From: Paenibacillus assamensis DSM 18201
GTDB lineage: Bacteria > Bacillota > Bacilli > Paenibacillales > Paenibacillaceae
Direction of reading: 5' to 3'
Assembly: GCF_000422445.1 (NCBI RefSeq)
Contig: NZ_KE383837.1
Location: 806,001 to 870,000, forward strand
DNA length: 64,000 nt
Part shown: positions 18,956-27,722 of the stretch, one piece after another
Layout: each line of letters begins with the position of its first letter
How positions within the stretch are numbered: position 1 is the stretch's first letter
Translations under genes and position numbers: made by a program
Notes under the pieces: model-generated
Databases searched by the model: none
What the model was told of the DNA's origin: nothing
Seen by the model: only the letters and a program-made list of their open reading frames with translations

Positions 18956-19255
18956 TTACTGCTCTTCTTCAAGCTCATCGGAAAATGCAACTTCATCATA
19001 AAGCTCCAATACATTCTCCCACTCTTCATCATCTTCAATCGTCTCAAGCTGCGCTTCACCTTGAGCGTTATCTGTGATACGAAGTACATCTATTTCGCCG
19101 TCTTCGTCTTGAACAACGGCATAAGCCTTAGCTTCTATTTGAAATTCCGCAAGCAAGTCAAAGATGCGACTTGTACCTTGTTCATCTGTCATTTCCAACG
19201 ACGTACCAAACGCCGATGAAATACGATCGATAAATTGCAGTTTCTGTTCACTCAC
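18956..19255 (-). CDS. DUF1292-like acidic small protein (second copy)
   Basis: A 99-residue, strongly acidic cytoplasmic protein. It shares the YrzB/DUF1292 layout with the gene directly upstream: a central beta-rich core (KAYAVVQDEDGEIDVLRI) and an acidic ending with DDEEWENVLELYDEV, parallel to EDEEEWNIVEETFNTL in its neighbour. It begins at a GTG behind GAGGAG and follows the first copy by 3 bp. Function is unknown. The adjacent pair suggests a local duplication with divergence, and the shared transcript with ruvX and mltG is typical for DUF1292 genes. Confidence 0.8.
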   Translation of the reverse strand: MSEQKLQFIDRISSAFGTSLEMTDEQGTSRIFDLLAEFQIEAKAYAVVQDEDGEIDVLRITDNAQGEAQLETIEDDEEWENVLELYDEVAFSDELEEEQ

Positions 19256-19258
19256 GTC

Positions 19259-19549
19259 TTATATCTCCTCGGAATCCACTAGCGTATTGAATGTCTCTTC
19301 GACGATATTCCACTCTTCTTCATCTTCGATAACGAACAGCTTCAAGTCATCTCCGTCTTCTTCATAGCGGAATGCGTATACTTCTTCAGAATCCTCTTCA
19401 TCACTCGCTTCAACAGGGACAACCATCATGTACTTATTGTCGGACCCGTCTACTTCAAACTTCATGATGACTTCGAATTCTTCTTCATTGCCCTCATCAT
19501 CAGGAATGTAGATAATTTCTGGCTCTTCGTGTTGTTTATCGTTCGTCAT
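19259..19549 (-). CDS. yrzB: DUF1292 family protein YrzB
   Basis: A 96-residue acidic protein of the DUF1292 family, usually found between ruvX and mltG in Bacillales. The core IIYIPDDEGNEEEFEVIMKFEV is typical. No membrane helix or catalytic motif is seen and no function is established. I prefer the ATG at 19549, 7 nt after GAGGGG, over a GTG 15 bp upstream that overlaps the ruvX stop. It is immediately downstream of ruvX. Confidence 0.87.
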   Translation of the reverse strand: MTNDKQHEEPEIIYIPDDEGNEEEFEVIMKFEVDGSDNKYMMVVPVEASDEEDSEEVYAFRYEEDGDDLKLFVIEDEEEWNIVEETFNTLVDSEEI

Positions 19550-19560
19550 GTTCAAACCCC

Positions 19561-19977
19561 TCACCTTCTAGATTGATAGTCGAGATAATTCTGCAAAATT
19601 ATAGTGGCCGCTATTTTGTCAACGACCTGTCTTCGTTTCTTGCGACTAACGTCAGCCTCAAGCAATGTCCGCTCAGCAGAAACGGTGCTCAAGCGCTCAT
19701 CCCACAGGTGAACGGGCAGTCCCAACGATTGTTTCAATGTCTCGGCGAAAGCGATGCTGATTTCGCCGCGTGGGCCGATCGTGCCGTTCATGTTCTTCGG
19801 AAGACCGAGAACAATTTCTTCAACCCCGTGCTCACGCACGAGAGCTTCCAAGCGACGCAAGTCATCCTCAGGGCTGCGACGCACAATAACTTCTAGACCT
19901 TGTGCGGTCCAACCCATTGCATCGCTTACTGCGACACCGATCTTGCGATCCCCATAATCCAATCCAATCAGTTTCAT
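19561..19977 (-). CDS. ruvX: RuvX/YqgF family RNase H-fold nuclease
   Basis: A 138-residue protein of the RuvX (YqgF, YrrK) family, a putative Holliday-junction resolvase also implicated in rRNA processing. The N-terminal metal-binding segment is GLDYGDRKIGVAVSD, with the expected first Asp. The middle motif is VLGLPKNMNGTIGPRG and the C-terminal region LWDERLSTVSAERTLLEADVSRKKRRQVVDKIAA carries the remaining acidic residues. The ATG follows AGGAGAAGACG. It sits between ireB and yrzB in the conserved alaS operon order. Confidence 0.92.
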   Translation of the reverse strand: MKLIGLDYGDRKIGVAVSDAMGWTAQGLEVIVRRSPEDDLRRLEALVREHGVEEIVLGLPKNMNGTIGPRGEISIAFAETLKQSLGLPVHLWDERLSTVSAERTLLEADVSRKKRRQVVDKIAATIILQNYLDYQSRR

Positions 19978-20037
19978 CGTCTTCTCCTACCGCCGCTTAT
20001 GGCAAGTTCGTGCGCCTTATAACCAACACACGATAAG

Positions 20038-20298
20038 TTAGCGATGGTGTTTCAGGTAGAAACGAACCAACTCTTCAATAAGTTCATCGCGTTCTTTCTT
20101 ACCCACCATGCTTCGAGCGTTGTTATGACGCGGAATGTAAGCGGGGTCTCCCGAGAGCAGGTAACCGACGATTTGATTGATTGGATTGTACTCTTTCTCC
20201 ACCAATGCATCATACACAGACAACAAAATCTCTTGACTAGATGCCTCTTGCTCTTCTGGCTTCACATTGAACTTCATTGTCTTATCCATAGAATTCAT
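20038..20298 (-). CDS. ireB: IreB family regulatory phosphoprotein (YrzL, DUF965)
   Basis: An 86-residue small protein of the IreB/YrzL family. In Enterococcus, IreB is a substrate of the IreK Ser/Thr kinase and affects cephalosporin tolerance. The N-terminus is Thr/Ser-bearing ([12 protein letters not shown]), and the conserved core [25 protein letters not shown] is present. The ATG at 20298 lies 6 nt after GAGGTG; a GTG 9 bp upstream lies inside that ribosome site. It is located directly after alaS, as in other Bacillota. Confidence 0.9.
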   Translation of the reverse strand: MNSMDKTMKFNVKPEEQEASSQEILLSVYDALVEKEYNPINQIVGYLLSGDPAYIPRHNNARSMVGKKERDELIEELVRFYLKHHR

Positions 20299-20382
20299 CG
20301 TCGACACCTCGCTTTATTCTTATCATAACACATACCCGGCAAAACAAGAAATTATACCTTTTTCATCATTTCAGACAGGTGC

Positions 20383-23013
20383 TTAAGCACCTGCCTGCTG
20401 ACTTACCAACTGCTCAACGAGCGCAAGCGCTTCGCTCAGCTTCTCGGCATTCTTGCCTCCGGCCTGTGCCATATCTGGACGACCGCCGCCGCCGCCGCCA
20501 GCTGCAGCAGCAATCTCTTTAATCATTTTACCCGCATGGAAGCCCTGTTTAACTAACTCTGGAGCGACCGATACGACAAAGTTAACTTTGCCTTCACTTG
20601 CAGCACCAAGTACGATAATCGCTTGTTCCAACTTCGTCTTCAGCTCATCCGCTGTCGTACGAAGCGCATCCATGCTTCCAGCGTTCACTTGCGCCGTCAA
20701 CACTTGCACACCTGCAACCGTACGTACTTGATCTGTCAATTGCCCCGCTTCCATACTGGAAAGCTTCGCTAATAACGATTCGTTTTCACGTGCTAGTTCT
20801 TTCTCACGTGCGAACATCGCCTCAACACGTTTAGGCACATCCGTAACATTGGACTTGAGCAGGCTCGCAGCTTGCTTCAACACTTCCAATTGTGCCTCCA
20901 TATATTGATACGCATTACGACCTGTAACGGCTTCAATTCTTCGTACACCAGATCCAATTCCGCTCTCGCTTACGATTTTGAATAGACCAATTTCAGATGT
21001 ATTGTTTACGTGACAGCCACCGCACAGCTCAATGCTGTATTGACCAACTTGTACGACGCGAACGACGTCACCATATTTCTCGCCGAACAACGCCATTGCG
21101 CCCATCGCTTTCGCTTCATCAATCGATTTCAATTCGATCTTAAGCGGAGTGCCCTTCCAAATCTGTTCGTTCACACGACGCTCGATATCTGCCAATTCTT
21201 CAGGCTTAATGCTGCCTAGGTTCGTGAAGTCGAAACGAAGACGCTCGGTTTGCACCAAAGAACCTGCTTGGTTAACATGCTCGCCAAGTACGTCCTTCAA
21301 CGCTTGATGAAGCAAGTGTGTAGCCGTATGGTTTTTAATGATGTCTTCACGCTCTACACGAGCTACAGCCGCTTCGATTGTCATTCCTTCACGCAGCACG
21401 CCTTCTTCTACTGTTACGATATGAACATGTTGGCCATGCGGTGCTTTTTTCATATTTTCAACACGAGCTACAAGACCAGTGTCTGTCAACACACCCGTAT
21501 CGCTTACTTGTCCACCGCTCTCTGCATAGAACGGAGTACGATCAAGGATGACTTGACAAGTTTGACCTGCAGACGCTTCCTTAACTAGCTCGTTGTCAGC
21601 GATGATCGCCAACACCGTGGAAGATGTTACATACTCATCATAACCAACGAATTCGCTTTTAGTCGTAAGGTCAGCAAGTGGCCCACCTTGTACGTTCATG
21701 CTCTCAGTCACTTGACGTGTGGAACGTGCGCGTTCGCGCTGCTCTTCCATGGACGCATCGAAGCCTGCGCGATCAACCGTCAAACCATGCTCTGCCGCAT
21801 ATTCTTCCGTCAAATCAAACGGGAATCCGTAAGTGTCGTACAATTTGAACGCATCAGGCCCGCTAATTTGCGTGCGTCCTTCTTTCTTCGCAGCTGCTGC
21901 CATTTCAGAAAGAATCGCAAGACCGTCAGCAAGCGTCTCATGGAAACGCTCCTCTTCGTTCTTAATTACCTTTTCAATGAACTCACGCTTCTCTACTACT
22001 TCTGGATAGTGAGCACCCATTACATCGCCAACTGTCTTAACAAGCTCAACCATGAATGGACGGTCCATACCAAGCATTTTTCCGTAGCGTACAGCACGGC
22101 GAAGCAAGCGGCGAACAACATAACCGCGACCTTCGTTAGATGGCAACACGCCATCCCCAGCTGTAAATACAACCGTACGAATGTGGTCCGCAATTACTTT
22201 GAACGCGACATCCAATTCTGGATTTTCTTTATATTTTACGCCTGCAATACGGCTTGTCTCTTCAATAATCGGCATGAACAAATCCGTATCGAAGTTCGAA
22301 TCCACATCCTGCAAAATGGAAGCGAAACGCTCCAAACCTGCGCCTGTATCGATGTTCTTATTCGGTAGCGGTGTATAGCTGCCGTCTTTGTTATGGTTGA
22401 ACTGGGAAAATACCAAGTTCCATACTTCTAGGTAGCGCTCATTTTCACCACTTGGGTAGTTTTCTGGATCGTTAGGATCTCCATACTTCTCACCACGGTC
22501 ATAGAAGATTTCCGTACATGGTCCGCAAGGTCCTTCACCAATATCCCAGAAGTTGTCTTCCGTCTTAATGATATGATCAGCTGGTACGCCAATCTTCTCA
22601 TTCCATAGCTTGTAAGCTTCCTCATCTTCAGGGAATACTGTGACATATAGACGGTTAGCATCAAAGCCAATCCACTTTTTATCTGTCAAGAACTCCCACG
22701 CCCATTCAATCGCTTCTTCTTTAAAATAATCTCCAATAGAGAAGTTTCCGAGCATTTCGAAGAACGTATGGTGACGACGAGTTTTACCTACGTTTTCAAT
22801 GTCGTTTGTACGAATACATTTTTGCGAGTTCGTAATACGCGGATTGTCAGGCATAACACGTCCGTCAAAATACGGTTTAAGCGGTGCCATACCCGCGTTA
22901 ATCCACAACAAGGATGGATCGTTATGCGGTACGAGCGATGCGCTCGGTTCGATATGATGTCCTTTACTCTCGAAAAATTGAAGCCATTTAGCACGAATGT
23001 CACTTGCTTTCAT
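20383..23013 (-). CDS. alaS: Alanine-tRNA ligase AlaRS
   Basis: An 876-residue class II synthetase that charges tRNA-Ala and edits mischarged Ser/Gly. The aminoacylation domain (1-about 370) begins with the canonical SKGH and [15 protein letters not shown] segments. The editing domain carries [11 protein letters not shown] and CGGCHV, which supply the zinc-type His/Cys residues. The C-Ala domain holds a glycine-rich [15 protein letters not shown] segment. The ATG follows AGGAGGAATCCTTC. Expression is controlled by the T-box leader upstream. It is the first gene of an eight-gene operon ending with trhP2. A caggtgctt/aagcacctg palindrome covers its stop codon (20376-20393). Confidence 0.96.
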   Translation of the reverse strand: MKASDIRAKWLQFFESKGHHIEPSASLVPHNDPSLLWINAGMAPLKPYFDGRVMPDNPRITNSQKCIRTNDIENVGKTRRHHTFFEMLGNFSIGDYFKEEAIEWAWEFLTDKKWIGFDANRLYVTVFPEDEEAYKLWNEKIGVPADHIIKTEDNFWDIGEGPCGPCTEIFYDRGEKYGDPNDPENYPSGENERYLEVWNLVFSQFNHNKDGSYTPLPNKNIDTGAGLERFASILQDVDSNFDTDLFMPIIEETSRIAGVKYKENPELDVAFKVIADHIRTVVFTAGDGVLPSNEGRGYVVRRLLRRAVRYGKMLGMDRPFMVELVKTVGDVMGAHYPEVVEKREFIEKVIKNEEERFHETLADGLAILSEMAAAAKKEGRTQISGPDAFKLYDTYGFPFDLTEEYAAEHGLTVDRAGFDASMEEQRERARSTRQVTESMNVQGGPLADLTTKSEFVGYDEYVTSSTVLAIIADNELVKEASAGQTCQVILDRTPFYAESGGQVSDTGVLTDTGLVARVENMKKAPHGQHVHIVTVEEGVLREGMTIEAAVARVEREDIIKNHTATHLLHQALKDVLGEHVNQAGSLVQTERLRFDFTNLGSIKPEELADIERRVNEQIWKGTPLKIELKSIDEAKAMGAMALFGEKYGDVVRVVQVGQYSIELCGGCHVNNTSEIGLFKIVSESGIGSGVRRIEAVTGRNAYQYMEAQLEVLKQAASLLKSNVTDVPKRVEAMFAREKELARENESLLAKLSSMEAGQLTDQVRTVAGVQVLTAQVNAGSMDALRTTADELKTKLEQAIIVLGAASEGKVNFVVSVAPELVKQGFHAGKMIKEIAAAAGGGGGGRPDMAQAGGKNAEKLSEALALVEQLVSQQAGA

Positions 23014-23049
23014 GAAGGATTCCTCCTATGACGTTATGTTCTATATAGT

Positions 23050-23402
23050 TGCGTAAAAAAATAAAAATCGCCCCTGACAAATGCAGGGACGATTAAATAT
23101 CGCGGTACCACCCTGGTTATCGCTTGGCGTACATGCTGGGCATGCAACTGTAGTCGCATCGAACAAGCACGATGCAAGACTATACATAAAGCGATCTCCT
23201 CGACGTTGATAACGGGTTCGACCCGGTGAAGTTCATTCACACTCCGTAACTAGCGTTCAGCGGCACTTCATGGTGAAGATTCTTACAGCCTATATATAGC
23301 GTATACGCCATACAAGGAATCTTCTCTCTGGACCAAGGGCTGCGGCTTACTCGGTTTCATCTACGTTTTGACCAATATTTTGACCAATAAAAGTATCGTT
23401 AA
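23050..23402 (-). promoter_or_regulatory. Alanine-specific T-box riboswitch of the alaS operon
   Basis: The minus-strand leader holds the invariant T-box AGGGTGGTACCGCG (23100-23113). An intrinsic terminator at 23055-23094 (AATCGTCCCTG / CAGGGGCGATT then TTTATTTTTTT) lies between the T-box and the gene. Stem I shows the AGTAA loop-E half (23347-23351 region) and, on its 3' side, GAAC followed by GCT at 23252-23254 and then A. GCU is an alanine codon, matching the regulated gene. Uncharged tRNA-Ala should stabilise the antiterminator and raise expression of the whole operon. Confidence 0.93.
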
Positions 23403-23408
23403 TTATTT

Positions 23409-23437
23409 AGTATAATTAGCTAACGGAACGTTGTCAA
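23409..23437 (-). promoter_or_regulatory. Sigma-A promoter of the alaS operon
   Basis: On the minus strand TTGACA (23432-23437) is followed by exactly 17 bp and TATACT (23409-23414). It lies just past the stop codon of the SLH gene and starts the T-box leader. Confidence 0.88.
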
Positions 23438-23446
23438 ACCCCGTTA

Positions 23447-25858
23447 TTAGCGACTTCCACCCTGAGAAGAACTCGTTAAATAACCGACCTCTTGAAGCAC
23501 ACGTTGCAGCATAACCGCACCTTGCGCACGAGTAGCATCGCCTTGAGGAGCAAACGTTTTAGCAGTAAGACCTGAAATGAGTCCCGCTTCTACTGCTTTG
23601 GCTACATCCCGCTTGGCGTAGGAGCTTATTTTACTCCGATCCGAGAACTTCTCAGCAGCAGAACCGCCTTCCGGTAACGGTTGACCAGCAGCATTCATGA
23701 CACGAACGAGCATCATCGCCATTTGTTCACGAGTAACCGTCTGATTTGGACGGAACGTACCATTACTGTATCCGCTAATAATGCCTGCTTTAGAAGCTGC
23801 CCCAATCATACCTGCCATTGGATGTGAATCACGAATATCATGGAATTGCGCTGCACCAGTCTGATCCGGCTTCAAGCCAAATGCTCGAGCGAGCAGTACA
23901 GCGAATTGCGCCCGTGTCAGCTTTTGTTCTGGCGAGAAGCGGTCATTGGATGTTCCTTCAATAATAAACTTCGAGGCAAGCGTCTCAATGGACGCACGCG
24001 CCCAATGCGAGCTCGTATCATGGAAGGACTTGTTGCGCTCTGCTAGTGCGACGCTAATATTGGACTTGCCAGTAAACTTCACCAACGTAATTCCACGCTC
24101 TACTTTGATTGTATTTGCCGTGTATAAGATCCGATCAACGTTAGAATCGTATTGAATCGCAGATAAATGCCTTGGATGATAAACTGACGTTAAGCGGTAA
24201 GCATGCTGGACATCCGCTGTGATCGTACGTGGTGCCTTGCCATCTACAAAGGAATACAAGGTAAACTTATGAGGACTGATAAGCTGGCGTGCACTGAGCT
24301 GACTAAGCTTCTGAGTCAGCTTAGTTAAAGCTGGTTCTTCCTCCACATGAATAGCTACCCATATCGAAGAATCATTTGCCCACTCGGTACGGATGCCTGT
24401 GTAATTCAGGTTATTTAGCGGAATCGAATAAACCGCATCCTTGAATTTAAGTGAAAACTTAGCTCCACTAGCCTGCTTCGCTGCTGTCTCTAGAACTTGC
24501 AGCGGAATAACGATGATTCCACTGTTCTCTGTGACTGGAACTTCATAGATAACATGTTTAGCAGCGCTGCTCTTGGCTGCATACTCAAGTGCAGAAGCGA
24601 AATGATCCTTATGGAGTACATAACGGTTGCTTGGCACTGCACTGATGTGAGACGGGGATTGCGCTGATTGTTTGACAGCTGAATTCTGATTCAGCGTATA
24701 GATACCATGTTCAAGCAACCACTCATATGGGGCATCCGTAAGATGCGCTGGACGATTACCCGCCCCTGGCGTGTTTGGCTGACCTGGTGTACCCGGATTA
24801 CTTGGGTTACTTGGTGTACCCGGCACTCCACCTGGCCCCCCTGGCCCCCCTGGCCCCCCTGGTCCTCCTGGGCTGCCGGGATTTCCTGGATTACCCGGTG
24901 GTTTGCCTGGTACACCGGGATTACCGGGTTGACCTGGATTCCCTGGCTTGCCAGGCTGCTCTGGTGTGCCCGGTACTCCTGGTTTGCCTGGGGCAGGGGC
25001 ATCAGGCTTGCCCGGTTGGCCAGGTGAATGCGCACCATAAATAACAGGAACTTTTACTAATGCCGCGAGACGATTGCCTACTATATCTTCTAATGGCGCT
25101 TGGCCGGGATTGTAACTTAACGTAATGGTATCATTATGTTGTGCTTGCTGCTTAAGTTGGATAGTCACGATGTTAGCATTGGAAGTGAGGCTGCTTAAAC
25201 CTAGAGGCTGATTATTACGATATACATGGAATTGCTGTAAGGCAGTCAGAGTTACAGGCTTAAGTCTTTCTGAAAAAACAAGCGTTACGACATTGTCTCT
25301 CATCGCAGCTTGGCTAAGTACAGGTGGAGAAGTATCATTGCCAGCTTGTGTCCTAAACACCCAATCTCGATCATAAATCCCTACAAAGTCACCAACGTTG
25401 CTGCGGAATGTACCATAATCGATCCATACCGTATATTCTGTATCTGGATTTAATGTTGTTCCCACATGCCATTCGATAGATCGATTGTTGTTCGTTATTT
25501 TAACGCGAGCATCACTGACCGGAATTCGTTCCACATCGTCTCCCATCAAAGTTCGAATCGCTAGCTCGCCATTTCCCTTTACAACCGCCTGATCGAAAGT
25601 AAGCTGAAGCACTGGCCGCGTGCTCACTTGTTGTGCGGCTCTCGCTGGAGCCATATTAACTAATCGTACCGCTTTCCAACTATTTGCCGCTGGTCCTACT
25701 GATGCCATTTCTGGGGAAGTATTCGTAGAGGAATTATTCGGCGACAACGGTTCTGCATTCGCGATAGTCGAGTCTTCTGGTGCAGCAGAAGCTGCCAGCG
25801 GGTGCAATACCACCCAAGCAGATACGGCAAATACGAAGCATGATCTTAATAATTTCAC
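23447..25858 (-). CDS. S-layer homology domain protein with Ig-like domains and collagen-like tract
   Basis: An 803-residue secreted cell-wall protein. The signal peptide (about 1-25) ends Ala-Ser-Ala-Ala. An SbsA/Big_5-type Ig-like domain (about 62-170) and a second beta-sandwich of the SwmB-like type (about 175-275) follow. Residues about 277-368 are Gly/Pro-rich, largely Gly-x-y triplets, with a GGP run encoded by a 9-bp DNA repeat. About 240 residues of unassigned sequence then lead to three SLH repeats (about 611-790), which anchor proteins to pyruvylated wall polymer. The GTG start follows GAGGAG. No terminator separates it from the alaS promoter. The ligand or structural role is unknown. 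Confidence 0.88.
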   Translation of the reverse strand: MKLLRSCFVFAVSAWVVLHPLAASAAPEDSTIANAEPLSPNNSSTNTSPEMASVGPAANSWKAVRLVNMAPARAAQQVSTRPVLQLTFDQAVVKGNGELAIRTLMGDDVERIPVSDARVKITNNNRSIEWHVGTTLNPDTEYTVWIDYGTFRSNVGDFVGIYDRDWVFRTQAGNDTSPPVLSQAAMRDNVVTLVFSERLKPVTLTALQQFHVYRNNQPLGLSSLTSNANIVTIQLKQQAQHNDTITLSYNPGQAPLEDIVGNRLAALVKVPVIYGAHSPGQPGKPDAPAPGKPGVPGTPEQPGKPGNPGQPGNPGVPGKPPGNPGNPGSPGGPGGPGGPGGPGGVPGTPSNPSNPGTPGQPNTPGAGNRPAHLTDAPYEWLLEHGIYTLNQNSAVKQSAQSPSHISAVPSNRYVLHKDHFASALEYAAKSSAAKHVIYEVPVTENSGIIVIPLQVLETAAKQASGAKFSLKFKDAVYSIPLNNLNYTGIRTEWANDSSIWVAIHVEEEPALTKLTQKLSQLSARQLISPHKFTLYSFVDGKAPRTITADVQHAYRLTSVYHPRHLSAIQYDSNVDRILYTANTIKVERGITLVKFTGKSNISVALAERNKSFHDTSSHWARASIETLASKFIIEGTSNDRFSPEQKLTRAQFAVLLARAFGLKPDQTGAAQFHDIRDSHPMAGMIGAASKAGIISGYSNGTFRPNQTVTREQMAMMLVRVMNAAGQPLPEGGSAAEKFSDRSKISSYAKRDVAKAVEAGLISGLTAKTFAPQGDATRAQGAVMLQRVLQEVGYLTSSSQGGSR
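24825..24880. repeat. 9-bp tandem repeat encoding Gly-Gly-Pro
   Basis: The unit ctggccccc recurs about four times with a degenerate continuation (ctggtcctc), inside the collagen-like tract of the SLH gene. The period is a multiple of three, so copy number can vary without a frameshift. Confidence 0.75.
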
Positions 25859-25953
25859 TACTTATTTCACTCCTCGCACATTTACAAATATTTCTTGTAA
25901 CTTATATAGACGAACTAAATTGCATTTTGTTGTGCTTTTCCAGCAAATAATTG

Positions 25954-25968
25954 GTGACAATTTGTCAC
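25954..25968. promoter_or_regulatory. Perfect 15-bp palindrome upstream of the SLH gene
   Basis: GTGACAATTTGTCAC is symmetric around its central T. It lies about 96 bp before the SLH start codon, in a region where a TATATA-type -10 is visible at about 25905. Its position suits an operator. No regulator can be named. Confidence 0.45.
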
Positions 25969-26033
25969 ATCGCACTCCAACCATTTCTCTCCCCTTGTTC
26001 TTCTCGATTGTAAATAGAAAACATCACAATTGC

Positions 26034-26068
26034 AGCAAAAAAAGCTGTTCGACTACATGAACAGCTTT
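26034..26068 (-). terminator. Terminator of the YrrI-like permease gene
   Basis: Perfect 10-bp stem (AAAGCTGTTC / GAACAGCTTT) with an 8-nt loop, followed on the minus strand by TTTTTT. It lies about 50 bp after the stop of the permease. Confidence 0.85.
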
Positions 26069-26115
26069 CTCCTCTAAATATTTGACACCTTTAAGCCGTG
26101 CAGCTAAGTTATTCA

Positions 26116-27186
26116 CTACAACGTTCTACGCCTTACGAAGTACGTAAATACATGTTGGAGCACTACCTTCAGCGCCGCGAAGAAAGGTACTGCCAATATT
26201 AAACCGACCACCCCAGCTATTTCACCGCCTACAAGCAAAGCGAAAATGATCGACAACGGATGCATATGAAGCGTTCTGCCTACCACTTGTGGGGATATCA
26301 CATTCCCCTCTAATATTTGACAAGCCGTATTTACCAGAATAACCATCAGCATCATCTTGAATGAAATAGTTGAGGCAACAATCAAAGCAGGAGCCGCCCC
26401 AAAATAAGGGCCTAAATACGGAATAATATTAAATATCGCCACCATCAAAGCCAACAGCAATGCATAAGGCATACCAATCAACCAATAACCGATATAAGCC
26501 AGCACCCCAATAATGACACAAACGAGAAACTGTCCACGAATATAACTGCCGAGCGCAGCATCAATGTCTTTGAACATCATGACAAAATGCTTGCGGTGGC
26601 TTCTAGGCACATAGGCAACTACCGTTCTTTCAAACACATCGAAGTCTTTTAAAATGTAAAAAATAAGAAACGGAACGATTAGTGCAACAAACAGCATATT
26701 AATTGTCGCACCAATATTGTCTATAAAATGAGTAATTCCTTTGCTCATCCGTTGTTCCAGCATAAACATCCATTCATTCATACCCGTCCGAAGCGTTGGC
26801 GGCATTAACGATGACTGACTAAGTCCATTCATAAATCGCTCCGCCTTCGCATTCAATTGCGGCATCTGTTGATTCAATTCTTCAAGCTGAGTCAACAGCA
26901 TAGGAATGGCGTTCATAAGAATGATGGTGACTGAGAAAACAAATACAGCATAGATGAGCAGCACCGCAATCGTACGGGGTACTTTGCGATCATTTAACAA
27001 CGATACAATTGGATTAAGTACATAAGCAATAATCATAGCCAAGAAGAAAGGCGCGAATATTGCTTTAAAAAACGTATACAAATGTCCAATAACGGGACGC
27101 AATAAATACAGCATATATAAAATAAGCAACCCGAGAAGCATATAAATGCCGTATACGAACAATTTATTTTTTAACAAACGCTCCAC
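26116..27186 (-). CDS. AI-2E family transporter (YrrI-like)
   Basis: A 356-residue polytopic membrane protein with helices near 10-30, 34-60 and 70-95, a hydrophilic segment (95-155) and five to six helices to residue 345, including IFNIIPYLGPYFGA. The length and position close to alaS match YrrI of B. subtilis. The start is a GTG with only a weak GGAG 11 nt upstream. It is separated from alaS here by the SLH gene. Substrate is unknown. Confidence 0.85.
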   Translation of the reverse strand: MERLLKNKLFVYGIYMLLGLLILYMLYLLRPVIGHLYTFFKAIFAPFFLAMIIAYVLNPIVSLLNDRKVPRTIAVLLIYAVFVFSVTIILMNAIPMLLTQLEELNQQMPQLNAKAERFMNGLSQSSLMPPTLRTGMNEWMFMLEQRMSKGITHFIDNIGATINMLFVALIVPFLIFYILKDFDVFERTVVAYVPRSHRKHFVMMFKDIDAALGSYIRGQFLVCVIIGVLAYIGYWLIGMPYALLLALMVAIFNIIPYLGPYFGAAPALIVASTISFKMMLMVILVNTACQILEGNVISPQVVGRTLHMHPLSIIFALLVGGEIAGVVGLILAVPFFAALKVVLQHVFTYFVRRRTL

Positions 27187-27236
27187 TGCTTCTCACACTC
27201 CATCTGGACATGCATTCACAGTAGAGTATATGTCAT

Positions 27237-27722
27237 CTACATCAAAAATAAACCGTCAGGATTTCCATGGGATAACTTCCAAATTCGCTGATTGTCACTC
27301 CCACGATAACGCAATTCCGGTCGTCTTCGCTCTTGCAAGAACGGACCGTCTACTAGCACATCTATATAGGTAAGCAGCTCATTCATATCTACAGTTCCAT
27401 TTTGCTGAATATATTCCAGCGTATATCCCGTATAAGCCCAAATGTGACGTCCTGCCTCACGGAGAATGCACGCTAACCTTTTCACTTCACGTGCTTGCAT
27501 AAACGGTTCTCCGCCAGATAAGGTAACATCCGTAAGCGGATTGGACAATAGCTCAGCAGCCGCTTCCTCTACACTAAGCACTTCACCAGCTCTCATATTC
27601 CATGACTGCGGATTATGACAGCCTTCACACCGATGGGGACATCCGCTCAAAAAAATAACCGAGCGTAACCCTTCACCGTCTACAACACTATCATGCACAA
27701 AAGACAACACACGCAAGCTCAT
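27237..27722 (-). CDS. nrdG: Anaerobic ribonucleotide reductase activating protein NrdG
   Basis: A 161-residue radical-SAM enzyme that generates the glycyl radical on NrdD. The [4Fe-4S] motif is in GCPHRCEGCHNPQSW (Cys-x3-Cys-x2-Cys), and a Gly-rich TLSGGEPF segment for S-adenosylmethionine binding follows. The start ATG overlaps the nrdD stop as ATGA, so the two proteins are translationally coupled. It works only under anoxic conditions because the cluster and radical are oxygen-sensitive. Confidence 0.93.
   Translation of the reverse strand: MSLRVLSFVHDSVVDGEGLRSVIFLSGCPHRCEGCHNPQSWNMRAGEVLSVEEAAAELLSNPLTDVTLSGGEPFMQAREVKRLACILREAGRHIWAYTGYTLEYIQQNGTVDMNELLTYIDVLVDGPFLQERRRPELRYRGSDNQRIWKLSHGNPDGLFLM

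Noticed and set aside
20376-20393. Terminator after alaS
   Set aside because: A perfect 18-bp palindrome covers the stop codon, but no T-run follows on the minus strand and ireB continues 75 bp later in the conserved operon order.
24691-25044. Long open frames in other frames over the Gly/Pro tract
   Set aside because: They are shadows of the GC-rich repeat in the SLH gene. Their products (Trp-Pro or Gln-Gly runs) are composition artefacts.
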